Source: Muribaculaceae bacterium Zag1 (GTDB taxonomy: Bacteria > Bacteroidota > Bacteroidia > Bacteroidales > Muribaculaceae). Taken from it: a stretch of 64,000 nt of DNA. The stretch spans positions 1 through 64,000 of the forward strand of contig NWBJ01000010.1 in assembly GCA_002633115.1 (NCBI GenBank), written 5' to 3'. Shown in pieces: positions 56,170 to 64,000 of this stretch (positions within the stretch are counted from its first letter, which is position 1; each line of letters begins with the position of its first letter). A program made the position numbers and the translations under genes. A model generated the notes under the pieces. It was not told the origin of the DNA. It saw nothing but the letters and a program-made list of their open reading frames with translations, and did no database searches.

Positions 56170-56262
56170 TTTTGGGTTGTTTTCTGTACTACAAAATTAA
56201 TCAATTTTTCTCATACCACCAAATATAAGTCATTAATTATCAGTTAATTAGAGTTAACAAAA
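56170..56262 (-). promoter_or_regulatory. Duplicated regulatory module, copy 2
   Basis: Near identical to 20072-20164; minus-strand TATATTTG. Confidence 0.75.
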
Positions 56263-56264
56263 TA

Positions 56265-56292
56265 GGGCAGCCAGAGTCGCCTCTGCCTGCCC
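56265..56292 (-). terminator. Hairpin terminator downstream of RuvC-like gene
   Basis: gggcagccagag-tcgc-ctctgcctgccc, one mismatch. Confidence 0.5.
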
Positions 56293-56339
56293 CGGCGGGT
56301 GTTTCCTATTCCTCCCCTCCTGTCTTTCTTTCTCTACTC

Positions 56340-56918
56340 TCAGCACCGGATCGGCAGCCCTGTCCGCTCCCAGGCTATCAGCAGCGCGTCCCGCTCCTCC
56401 TGGTTGCTCCGCTTCCTCGGCATCCCGCCCACGATCCGGTCTATCTCCTCGTGCGTGATTTTCCTCTCCGATCCTTTCCAGCACTTTATCAGCGGCCTCG
56501 CCTCCTGAGCCTCGATGCCCATGCTCGCCAGCATCTCGATGATTAGTCGCCCGGTCTGGTGGTTCGCTCCCACGTCTCTGGCTATCTTCTCGGCCCGGTG
56601 GCCCTGCAGCCCGTGGTGGTTGCTCTTCTTCTCAAGCCACCCAGCCTCGACCCACACCTCGATCTTCGGCCCGCCCTGGCCCAGCCCCAAGGCTCGACCC
56701 TCCATCAAGGCCCGCATCCTCTGGCTCGCCAGTCTCCCCGGCTGGTGCGCCCGGTGTATCTCGTACACCCGCGTCAGCAGCTCGGGAAAGGCCAGTGCTT
56801 CACATTCCACTCCTGCCGCCTCCTGGCCCCGCTCCCCCTGAGCCACCTTCACTACCCCGATTCCGCTCTTCGCCTTGTCCGGGTCTATCCCTATCACGAT
56901 TTTTCTCAGTTCGCCCAT
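56340..56918 (-). CDS. RuvC-like Holliday junction resolvase
   Basis: KIVIGIDPDKAKSGIGVV...EERDALLIAWER. Confidence 0.7.
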   Translation of the reverse strand: MGELRKIVIGIDPDKAKSGIGVVKVAQGERGQEAAGVECEALAFPELLTRVYEIHRAHQPGRLASQRMRALMEGRALGLGQGGPKIEVWVEAGWLEKKSNHHGLQGHRAEKIARDVGANHQTGRLIIEMLASMGIEAQEARPLIKCWKGSERKITHEEIDRIVGGMPRKRSNQEERDALLIAWERTGLPIRC

Positions 56919-57451
56919 GGCCAGCCTCCTTTCGGGTAATACAGCGGCTGTCCTATGCAGTCCCGCTCGTCGCATCTCGCCTCCGGCTTCCGCTTCGCCT
57001 CGATTAACGGCCCTGCCTTGCACCGGCATCCCGTGTGCCAGCCTATCGGCCCGTAGATTGCGCAGTTCCCGCATTGAGGTTCCGCCTCCTCCTGGCCTTC
57101 CTCGCGCTCGCCCTCGGTGTTTTTTCCATCCCAGATCTCGTAGAAAAATGTCACCGGCTTCTTCTCTTCCTTCACAAGGCCGTATCGCTTGGCCAGCCGG
57201 TATCCGACTGGCCCTCGCTTCTCAAGCCGCCACAGCAGTTGCTGCAGCTCGCTCCTGAATTGCTCTACGCTCTTCGTGTCCTTGTAGTGGTTGCATTGCT
57301 GGCAGCTCGGGTTCAGGTTATCCTCTGCGTCTGTCCCGCCCAGTGCCTTCGGCTTGATGTGGTCCACCTGCATGTGCTGTTTCGTCAGCGGCTGCCCGCA
57401 GTAGGCGCACCGCCCTCCGTATTTCCAGTATACTTTCTCGCGGTCTATCAT
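56906..57451 (-). CDS. HNH endonuclease-type protein
   Basis: YGGRCAYCGQPLTKQHMQVDHIKPKALGGTDAEDNLNPSCQQCNHYKDT. Confidence 0.85.
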   Translation of the reverse strand: MIDREKVYWKYGGRCAYCGQPLTKQHMQVDHIKPKALGGTDAEDNLNPSCQQCNHYKDTKSVEQFRSELQQLLWRLEKRGPVGYRLAKRYGLVKEEKKPVTFFYEIWDGKNTEGEREEGQEEAEPQCGNCAIYGPIGWHTGCRCKAGPLIEAKRKPEARCDERDCIGQPLYYPKGGWPWAN

Positions 57452-57466
57452 CTTCTGGCCCTCCTT

Positions 57467-57643
57467 TCATAGGTACAGTATCGCCAGCCCCGCCACCATC
57501 GTTGCGCTCCCCAAGAGCAGCAACGCCAGGCATCCCTGCGGGCTGCTCGGGTCTGGCTCATCGTAATCCTCCCGCCGCCCTGCGCTGTGCAGTTCCTCCG
57601 GCAGTATGTAGCCCTTCAGTTTGTCTTCCGTATCTTTTTCCAT
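57467..57643 (-). CDS. Small membrane protein
   Basis: MEKDTEDKLKGYILPEELHSAGRREDYDEPDPSSPQGCLALLLLGSATMVAGLAILYL; absent from the ORF track. Confidence 0.45.
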   Translation of the reverse strand: MEKDTEDKLKGYILPEELHSAGRREDYDEPDPSSPQGCLALLLLGSATMVAGLAILYL

Positions 57644-57668
57644 GTCTTCTTTTTTGTTTTGTGTTTTG

Positions 57669-58262
57669 TCAATTCGGGCAGTTTCTCGCCAGCAGTCCCT
57701 GGCTCTCTATCTCCTCCCATATCCTGCGCGTCAGGTAGATGTCGTAGTCGGCCCCGTGCAGTTGAGCCTCCGTCACCTCGATGCCCAGCTCCTTCGCAAC
57801 GGTCGCCAGCTTGAAGTTCGCCATCCTGGCTCGCCGCTCTGCAAGCGCAACGCTCGCCAGCACCATCACGTCTATCACGTTGCTCCAGAACCATGATCCG
57901 TACCACTGGTCTCCGTTCTGCAAGAAGAATCCTCTGAAGAAGTCGTTGTCAAATGCCGCGTTGTTGTAGCCCACCTGCATGAATTTATCCTTCCGGTCAT
58001 AGCGGTCCACGTATCTCCCCAGCATCCCCACCAGTTCCTGGCGCACCTCCTCCATCGGCGGATAGGCCAGGATTTGGTCTCGGGTCACTCCAGCCACCTT
58101 CAGGGCCTCCTCCTCGATCTGTGCCTTCGGGTTTGGTCTCACGTGCCAGTCAAATCGTTCTTCCTGCGCCCCGTCTATCCATATCTCGCCCGAGATCTGG
58201 TGTACCCCGTGTCGCCCGGGATTGGTTCCCGTCGTCTCCAGGTCTAAATAAAACAGTTTCAT
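57669..58262 (-). CDS. DEDDh 3'-5' exonuclease
   Basis: MKLFYLDLETTGTNPGRHGVHQI...LHGADYDIYLTRRIW. Confidence 0.8.
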   Translation of the reverse strand: MKLFYLDLETTGTNPGRHGVHQISGEIWIDGAQEERFDWHVRPNPKAQIEEEALKVAGVTRDQILAYPPMEEVRQELVGMLGRYVDRYDRKDKFMQVGYNNAAFDNDFFRGFFLQNGDQWYGSWFWSNVIDVMVLASVALAERRARMANFKLATVAKELGIEVTEAQLHGADYDIYLTRRIWEEIESQGLLARNCPN

Positions 58263-58738
58263 GCCTCTGCCTCCTTTCCCTGGCGCAGCCGCCCTGCGTT
58301 GTCCCATTTGTTGCCGATGACGCGCATCCTGTCGGTCGTCGGCTCTCCGCATATCGTGCCTCCGAGCCATACCCAGTTTTCGGGATGCTCAACCGGCATC
58401 GCTATGAATCCTCCCTCTTCGGTCCATTCTATGGCGCATAGTCCCAGGCTTTCTTCCTCCACAAGGTCGCCTTCCCAGATCTCTCGGCCTTCCTGGTCAT
58501 GCTTCCCGGTGCGCTGGCCCACGGTCTCCGGCCACACCTCGTGCGCCGTCACCGCGTCGCCACATGTGTTGTTGCCTGTGATTCTCGCCACAAGCAGTGT
58601 CCCGTCTCCGCTCCAGAGCTGCTCGAGGTTCCCCTCGCGCCATTCGCCTGTCGCCTCCGATGTGCTCACATCCGGCCCATCGCTCTTCCTCCAAATCCCG
58701 GTTATTCTTTCCTTGCCTCGGTATTTGATTTCTCTCAT
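58259..58738 (-). CDS. YopX-family phage protein
   Basis: MREIKYRGK...TGKHDQEGREIWEGDLV. Confidence 0.75.
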   Translation of the reverse strand: MREIKYRGKERITGIWRKSDGPDVSTSEATGEWREGNLEQLWSGDGTLLVARITGNNTCGDAVTAHEVWPETVGQRTGKHDQEGREIWEGDLVEEESLGLCAIEWTEEGGFIAMPVEHPENWVWLGGTICGEPTTDRMRVIGNKWDNAGRLRQGKEAEA

Positions 58739-58787
58739 GTCTTTTCTCTGTTTGTTGTTGCTTTTTCGGTTGTCTTCTTGTCTTTGC

Positions 58788-59321
58788 TCATGCTGTCGCT
58801 CTTTCTTGGGTTCCGGCCTTTCGGTTCTTGCTCCCTGGCTTGCGGCCCCCTCGGTAGGTCCCGCCATGGCCCGGCTTGAATCGGTACGCCTCTCCCTTCT
58901 TCAGGTTCTCGTTCACCACCCCGCGCTCGGGGTAGGTCCCGTTCTTCAGATGGCTCTCCTGCGCCTTCTTCGCCGTGTGCCGCTGGCTCTCCCGCATGAA
59001 TTGCGCTGTCTTCTCAAGCCCCATCGCCCTCGCCCTGCGGATCACCGTCCTCGGGCTTAAGCCCAGCATGACGGCCAGCACCTTCGTCGCCACGTGCGGA
59101 TATTCCCGCCTCAGCAGCCATTCCTGCTCCTGCGTCAGCCGCTTGTAGCATTTGTTTTCTGCCCCGCGCCTCTGGCCCAGTCCAAGGCCCAGCCTCCAAG
59201 CCTTTAGTCTCACCGCCTGGATAGGTCGCCCTATTCGCTGGCCTATCTCAGCCGCTGTCTCTGTGCGGTACCGCGCCTTCAGCTCGGCTTCCTCCGCCTC
59301 TGTCCATCGTCTCAGTCCCAT
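58788..59321 (-). CDS. HTH DNA-binding phage protein
   Basis: RRWTEAEEAELKARYRTETAAEIGQRIGRPIQAVRLKAWRLGL; second HTH-like segment. Confidence 0.6.
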   Translation of the reverse strand: MGLRRWTEAEEAELKARYRTETAAEIGQRIGRPIQAVRLKAWRLGLGLGQRRGAENKCYKRLTQEQEWLLRREYPHVATKVLAVMLGLSPRTVIRRARAMGLEKTAQFMRESQRHTAKKAQESHLKNGTYPERGVVNENLKKGEAYRFKPGHGGTYRGGRKPGSKNRKAGTQERATA

Positions 59322-59512
59322 GGCTGCTGGAATAGGTTCGCCCCCTCGCGTTTCTGCTCTTGGGCTATCTTCTCTAACTGCTCGTCCACCTGCTTCTCCA
59401 GGCTCTTGCTCTCCACCAGCGCGTTGCGGTCGCGGCTCTGGAAGTAGCGTTTCTGGGCCTCGCGCATCTTGCGCACAAGCCCTACCATTCGGTTGTATTC
59501 TGTCTTGGTCAT
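59312..59512 (-). CDS. Small phage protein
   Basis: 66 aa, leader CCGCAGCAACAATG. Confidence 0.5.
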   Translation of the reverse strand: MTKTEYNRMVGLVRKMREAQKRYFQSRDRNALVESKSLEKQVDEQLEKIAQEQKREGANLFQQPWD

Positions 59513-59605
59513 TGTTGCTGCGGTTTATATGGAATGGCTCCCGAGCGGAGTTATTATTCCTCTCGTGTCTCTTCTCTCCCGTCTCGAGAGCCACCCCGGT
59601 TGAGA

Positions 59606-60337
59606 TTATGTTTCTATGATGGCTATCTCTGGCGCGAGCTCGCGTATCTTCGAGATCTGCTCGTCTATCGCCTGGTCGCGCACTGCCTCAAGCGTGGCCT
59701 GGGCTCCCGAGCTCATCAGCACGAATTTCACCTCGCGCCCGTTCACCTGAGCAAAGGTCTCCACTTCGACGCGCTCTGCCTTGTAGCCCTTGAATAGCGG
59801 CATCTCTACCACAAAGCTCTTCGGCAGGTTGCTGTCTACTACCTGGGTGAAGGTATCGTTGCGGCTGCCGCTCTCGCTCATGCCACGCTCCAGAGTCTGG
59901 TTTACCCTCGCCTTGAAATTCATCAGCTGGCTCACCAGGCGCATGTTCTCCTCGCTGCTCGGGAAGTAGGTCTTGTTCATCTTCATGAATAGTCCCAGCT
60001 CCTGCGGCTCCCAGATCTTGTCCTGGTTGATGCCGAATTCCTTCAGCTTCGGGTGGTCTTGCAACTGCCCCGTGATTTTCCCCATGCGGTAGGCGTCGCT
60101 CTCGTTGATTACGAGCTGGATCATTATGAAGTCTCGGTTTACAACCACGTGGCAGTCCTTCTGCTCAAATTGCCCCGTGTTAAGTCTCTTGCTCAGCCAT
60201 TCGGCTGGCGCTTCCAGCGTCCCGGTCATCTCAATCCGGATCGGTGCCTTCGGCTCCAGTTGCGGTGCCGCCTCTCCCTCTCGGATCGTGATTTCCTGCT
60301 GCCCCTCGGGCAGCTCAATCTTGATTTTGTTTTCCAT
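59606..60337 (-). CDS. Phage hypothetical protein
   Basis: 243 aa in early operon. Confidence 0.55.
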   Translation of the reverse strand: MENKIKIELPEGQQEITIREGEAAPQLEPKAPIRIEMTGTLEAPAEWLSKRLNTGQFEQKDCHVVVNRDFIMIQLVINESDAYRMGKITGQLQDHPKLKEFGINQDKIWEPQELGLFMKMNKTYFPSSEENMRLVSQLMNFKARVNQTLERGMSESGSRNDTFTQVVDSNLPKSFVVEMPLFKGYKAERVEVETFAQVNGREVKFVLMSSGAQATLEAVRDQAIDEQISKIRELAPEIAIIET

Positions 60338-60410
60338 TCTGTTTCTCGTTTTGGGTTGTAATTTGTTTTCCTCCTCTGGCTCTGCCGGGCCATTGCTGGC
60401 CGTCCGCCTT

Positions 60411-60851
60411 TCAATCGTAGGTCCCGTCTGGCTCGTAGGGTATGCGCGTCGGCTTGAAGATTACAGGCTGCAGCTCGTTGGCCGTCGCTTGTCGCTGCTC
60501 GATCAGCTCGCCCTGCCGGTTGTAGTAACCGGTCTCTCGCGTCTCCGCGTCGGTGAATCTGTAGCAGGTCTCTCTCACCTCTCGCTGTTTCATCTTGATG
60601 TTCTTCAGCATCTCGGCGTGCTTCTCCCGCAGTGGCTTCAGCTGCAGTTTCATCGATTCCTTAGCCTCCTGCCATCGCTCCTCGATTTCCGCGATGTCGA
60701 TGGCCACGTTCGCCAGCCCTTCCTTGTACTCGGCCAGCTCCTCTGGCGTGAATTCGCGCATGAAGTATTTCTCTTCCTCCTCTGCGCAGTTGTCTTTCAG
60801 TGCCTGGATGCGGTCTCGCGTCTCCAGGTCTTGAAATAGCTTTTTCTCCAT
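60411..60851 (-). CDS. Phage hypothetical protein
   Basis: 146 aa coiled coil. Confidence 0.5.
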   Translation of the reverse strand: MEKKLFQDLETRDRIQALKDNCAEEEEKYFMREFTPEELAEYKEGLANVAIDIAEIEERWQEAKESMKLQLKPLREKHAEMLKNIKMKQREVRETCYRFTDAETRETGYYNRQGELIEQRQATANELQPVIFKPTRIPYEPDGTYD

Positions 60852-60891
60852 TCTCTTTCTGTTTCTGGGTTGTTGCTTTCGGTTGTTTCTC

Positions 60892-61377
60892 TCAGTTTCG
60901 GCCCCTCCCGTAGCTCCGCATGAATCTCGCCGCCAGCTTGCAGTGCGCCCGCATCCTCAGCAGGTCCAGCCCCGTGTAATCGATTCCCATCGGGCTGTGT
61001 TCCTCCGCTGGCATCGGCTCGGGCCTCCGCGCCGCTGGCTCTGCCTTCTGCCGCTCGGCCCTCGGCTTCCGATGCTCAAGCTCCGCCCGGCTCCGCTCCA
61101 TCAGCCTCTGGAATCTCGCGCTCCCTCGCAGGTGGCCCTCCAGCTTACGCCGGTAGTTGTAACCCACCGTCCGGTCTCGGTCCACGATCTCCATCGCTGT
61201 CCTCAAGTCGTAGCCCAGCTCCGTCGCTATCCCTATGAAGGCGCACCGCCCCTCCACAAGGGCCTCCTCTCGGCTCTCGCTCATCAGCTCTTCTATGCTC
61301 CGCCCTGCCGCCCGGCTTACGCTCGCCATCACCTGCATCAGGCTGTGCCTCGGCTCTGTCGTCTGTCCTTGATCCAT
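60892..61377 (-). CDS. DnaA C-terminal-like DNA-binding protein
   Basis: SREEALVEGRCAFIGIATELGYDLRTAMEIVDRDRTVGYNYRRK resembles DnaA domain IV. Confidence 0.55.
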   Translation of the reverse strand: MDQGQTTEPRHSLMQVMASVSRAAGRSIEELMSESREEALVEGRCAFIGIATELGYDLRTAMEIVDRDRTVGYNYRRKLEGHLRGSARFQRLMERSRAELEHRKPRAERQKAEPAARRPEPMPAEEHSPMGIDYTGLDLLRMRAHCKLAARFMRSYGRGRN

Positions 61378-61414
61378 TGCTTCTCTCGGTTGGTCCTTGG
61401 TTTTTGTTGTCTCT

Positions 61415-62107
61415 CTATGTCTGCCCGGCTTTCCTCCACGTCTTTCCCGCGAATTCCACCATGTTGAACATCTGTTTACACCGGTCGTACACCTGGTCGC
61501 CGTATTCCTGCTGGATTCCCTGCAGGTTCAGATTCGTCGTCACGTGCGTGAAGTCTCCCCGGCTCGTCCAGCGGTCGTATCGCGCCAGCAGCACGTGCTG
61601 CATCGGGTTCACCCGCGTCCCGTAGTAGTTTACGCTCCGCGGCTCAAGCCCCAGGTCGTCGAAGGCCTGCCGGTCTGTCTCGCAGTAAGTCCTGATCCCG
61701 TCGTACCCCTCGCTGTTGAAGGCCGACGCCACTCCTATCGCGCTCGTCGTCCTGAAGCCGTACAGTCGCCCTCGGTCGTCCCTGGGCCGCATCGCCTGTG
61801 TGAAGACGCGCGCTATCTCAAGCATCGTCGTCTTCCCCGTCCCGATGTCCCCGTGCAGCATCAGTCCCTTCTGCGGATCCAGCCTCCCCGGCAGCATGCA
61901 GCACCACCTGAAGATGTCGTTTACCGCTCCTCGCGTCTCCTCCGTAACCTGCCACCCTGGGCATATCCCTCGGGCCGCGTCCATGAAGAGCCGCTTCGCT
62001 CGCGTCACCTCTGCCTCACTCGTTAAGGCCGTGACGCCCGCTCCCTTTACAAGTCCCTCCTGCAGGGCTTGCGCCAGCAGCTGTTCGCTGATCGTTTTTG
62101 ATTGCAT
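61415..62107 (-). CDS. DnaC-like AAA+ helicase-loader ATPase
   Basis: GLMLHGDIGTGKTTMLEIARVF. Confidence 0.75.
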   Translation of the reverse strand: MQSKTISEQLLAQALQEGLVKGAGVTALTSEAEVTRAKRLFMDAARGICPGWQVTEETRGAVNDIFRWCCMLPGRLDPQKGLMLHGDIGTGKTTMLEIARVFTQAMRPRDDRGRLYGFRTTSAIGVASAFNSEGYDGIRTYCETDRQAFDDLGLEPRSVNYYGTRVNPMQHVLLARYDRWTSRGDFTHVTTNLNLQGIQQEYGDQVYDRCKQMFNMVEFAGKTWRKAGQT

Positions 62108-62342
62108 TGTCGTTGCTTCTTTTTGGGTTGTCTTGGTTCTTTATCCGCCATTTCACCTCCTTCCTCAGCCAGTCTCGGAAATGCCGCCGCGCATGGTTCA
62201 AATTCTGGTGTTCGCATGCGTCCATTTCGCATTGCGTCTTGAATCGGTTTAGCAATTCCGGTATTTCTGTGATGCTCATTCCTGCAGCCATGAATCCGAG
62301 CGTGATGGCCAGTTGTTCCTGGTAAATCTCGTCTCGCGCCAT
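62016..62342 (-). CDS. Phage hypothetical protein
   Basis: 108-aa ORF overlapping the DnaC-like gene start. Confidence 0.4.
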   Translation of the reverse strand: MARDEIYQEQLAITLGFMAAGMSITEIPELLNRFKTQCEMDACEHQNLNHARRHFRDWLRKEVKWRIKNQDNPKRSNDNAIKNDQRTAAGASPAGGTCKGSGRHGLNE

Positions 62343-62445
62343 CTCTGCGAAAAATTCAGCCTCTCTCGCGTGCGGAAGTGATGATGAAGAAGATAAATTA
62401 TTATTATCAATATTTTTAATTAAGGTATTGTCCTGTTCCGTTTTT

Positions 62446-62793
62446 TCAGTTTTTGGTTTGATTTTCGGGGTCGTTTTGGTTTGATTTTTGGATATCTCCC
62501 TCCCGCCCCGTCAGCAGCCGGTACCTCGGCGTGGCTGACCTCCGCGCTCCTTCCTCGTAGTCGAGCATCCCGATCCTTGCCAGCCGCTCCCTCGCCACTA
62601 CGAAGGTCTGCTTCGACATCCCTCCCAGTCGCGCAAGCAGCCGGTGCGTCGGTATCTCCATCTCTTCCGGCCACCCCTGGCTGCTCGCCTCTGCAAGCAG
62701 AGTCGTGTATAGGGCCGTGTCCGTGATCTTCCAGCCGGTCTGCTCGGCCTGCTGGAAGTATCGGCTCAGGTATGTCGCGTAGGTCTTTCCCAT
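62446..62793 (-). CDS. Replication-associated HTH protein
   Basis: PTHRLLARLGGMSKQTFVVARERLARIGMLDYEEG winged-helix-like. Confidence 0.55.
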   Translation of the reverse strand: MGKTYATYLSRYFQQAEQTGWKITDTALYTTLLAEASSQGWPEEMEIPTHRLLARLGGMSKQTFVVARERLARIGMLDYEEGARRSATPRYRLLTGREGDIQKSNQNDPENQTKN

Positions 62794-62797
62794 GGCT

Positions 62798-63544
62798 TCA
62801 GAATGGTCTGCTCAATTCTATCTCCGTGTTCGGCTTTGCCGCTGTCACTCGTTTCCCGGTCGCCCGCCCGATCGCCTGTGCGAAGGCCTCCGCGTTCCCG
62901 TGGTCACCGCTGATGTGGATCAGCACTATGTTTCTCACCTCGCGCAGGTCGCTCCGCTCCAGCGTCTCAAGGCATGTCTCAAGGCTCATATGGCCCTCCT
63001 TCACGTGCTTGTACACGTTCCTCGGCAATCCTCCCTCCAGTGCCATGTCCAGCCATGCCTCGCTGTAGTTGCACTCCAGCATCACCTGGCTCATCCTGCT
63101 TATCGGATGCGGCAGGTAAGCCGTGTCCGTTGCGAATAGCAGCGTCCCCATGTCCTGGTGCCATATCGCGTAGCCCAGTGGTTCTGCCGCGTCATGCTCC
63201 ACTCTGAATGGCTGGATGTGGAAGCCTCCGACCTGCACCTTCGCGTAGCGCATCTGGTGCTGCTCGATCGCCATCGGCTCCCTCACTCGGCTCTTCCCAA
63301 GTTGCCCGCAGGTCCCCGCGCTCGCCATTACCATCACTCCGTTGTCAAGGTATTCTCTCGCGTGTCCTGCATGGTCACCATGCTCGTGCGTCAATAGGCA
63401 CCCCTGGATTTTTCCCAGGTCATAGCCCACCGCCGCCAGGCTCTTCTTGAAGGGCATCCCGGCTTCCAGCAGCAGGGCCTCGCGCCCGTTCTGCAGAACG
63501 TACGCGTTTCCCTTGCTGCTGCTGCCTATGATGGTCAGTTTCAT
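62798..63544 (-). CDS. MBL-fold metallohydrolase (YycJ-like)
   Basis: MKLTIIGSSSKGNAYVLQ...CLLTHEHGDHAGH. Confidence 0.85.
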   Translation of the reverse strand: MKLTIIGSSSKGNAYVLQNGREALLLEAGMPFKKSLAAVGYDLGKIQGCLLTHEHGDHAGHAREYLDNGVMVMASAGTCGQLGKSRVREPMAIEQHQMRYAKVQVGGFHIQPFRVEHDAAEPLGYAIWHQDMGTLLFATDTAYLPHPISRMSQVMLECNYSEAWLDMALEGGLPRNVYKHVKEGHMSLETCLETLERSDLREVRNIVLIHISGDHGNAEAFAQAIGRATGKRVTAAKPNTEIELSRPF

Positions 63545-63556
63545 CGCCGGACATGC

Positions 63557-64000
63557 TTAGAAGTTCGGTCTCCTGCCGGTGGCGCTCGGTGCTGATGTTC
63601 CTGCCGCGCTTGCGCCTTGTCCTGCGCTCCCGCTCTGGGTCGCATTCGCGCTTCCTGCCGCGCCTTCGATTGTCTCTGGCGCAGTTCCATCTGCTGGGCC
63701 TCCGCTTGCGGCTGACGCGCTCTCTGCGCCTTCCTGGCCCTCGCCTTGCGGCTCAGCCTCTGCCGTGCCTTGCGGTGCCTGTCCGGCCGCTGGCTCCTGC
63801 ATCCATGAGTTGAATGGATTGGGGTCGATGGCCTCGCCTCTCAGGCTGTGGTCGCGGATCTCTGAGTAGCTCACGTCTACCACCTGCGCCTTGCCCACGT
63901 CCTCTGCCTCCTCCTGGGTCATCAGGCCCAGCGAGATCTCTGGCGCGTAGGTGCGCTGCCAAAAGGCCGCGGCCCTGTAGCGGAACATCTGCTCTGGCAT
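63557..64000 (-). CDS. RecT-family recombinase, C-terminal part (5' end outside window)
   Basis: MFRYRAAAFWQRTYAPEISLGLMTQEEAEDV then disordered tail. Confidence 0.75.
   Translation of the reverse strand: MPEQMFRYRAAAFWQRTYAPEISLGLMTQEEAEDVGKAQVVDVSYSEIRDHSLRGEAIDPNPFNSWMQEPAAGQAPQGTAEAEPQGEGQEGAESASAASGGPADGTAPETIEGAAGSANATQSGSAGQGASAAGTSAPSATGRRPNF

Overview
The window divides in two at a tRNA-Pro(TGG) gene (16947-17020). On the left (1-16.9 kb) is Bacteroidales-like chromosome. It carries a decayed defence-type operon: a WYL regulator, an ATGA-coupled exonuclease remnant, and a tandem DUF262/GmrSD-like gene broken at a G7 tract. It also has a dnaE fragment, several hypotheticals, two secreted choice-of-anchor/Omp28-like proteins, and a TPR/AraC-type regulator. 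On the right (17.2-64 kb) is a tailed prophage that runs off the window edge. A tyrosine integrase sits beside the tRNA, and nearly all other phage genes are on the minus strand: lysis, tail fibre, tail, tape measure, head, portal, terminase, methyltransferase, then recombination and replication genes.

The main find is a diversity-generating retroelement (DGR). A 111-bp template repeat (26013-26123) and variable repeat (26371-26481) differ at 14 positions, and all 14 are adenines of the template sense strand (14 of 26 A changed, 0 of 85 non-A changed). The variable repeat is the 3' end of a C-type-lectin-like tail protein gene. The cognate reverse transcriptase, with a C-terminal extension, is split across three successive frames; both breaks lie at a GGATGAAG motif.

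Other notable points: a lambda-like -1 slippery site (GGGAAAT) in the tail assembly chaperone gene; a minor head protein with a papain-like (Tox-PL-type) C-terminal domain facing a small convergent acidic gene with its own promoter; a four-gene plus-strand moron cassette; a candidate promoter-hairpin-terminator sRNA; a ~93-bp regulatory module duplicated 36 kb apart; and a recurrent GCAACAACAATG start-codon leader. All product calls come from reading motifs by eye; no database search was run.
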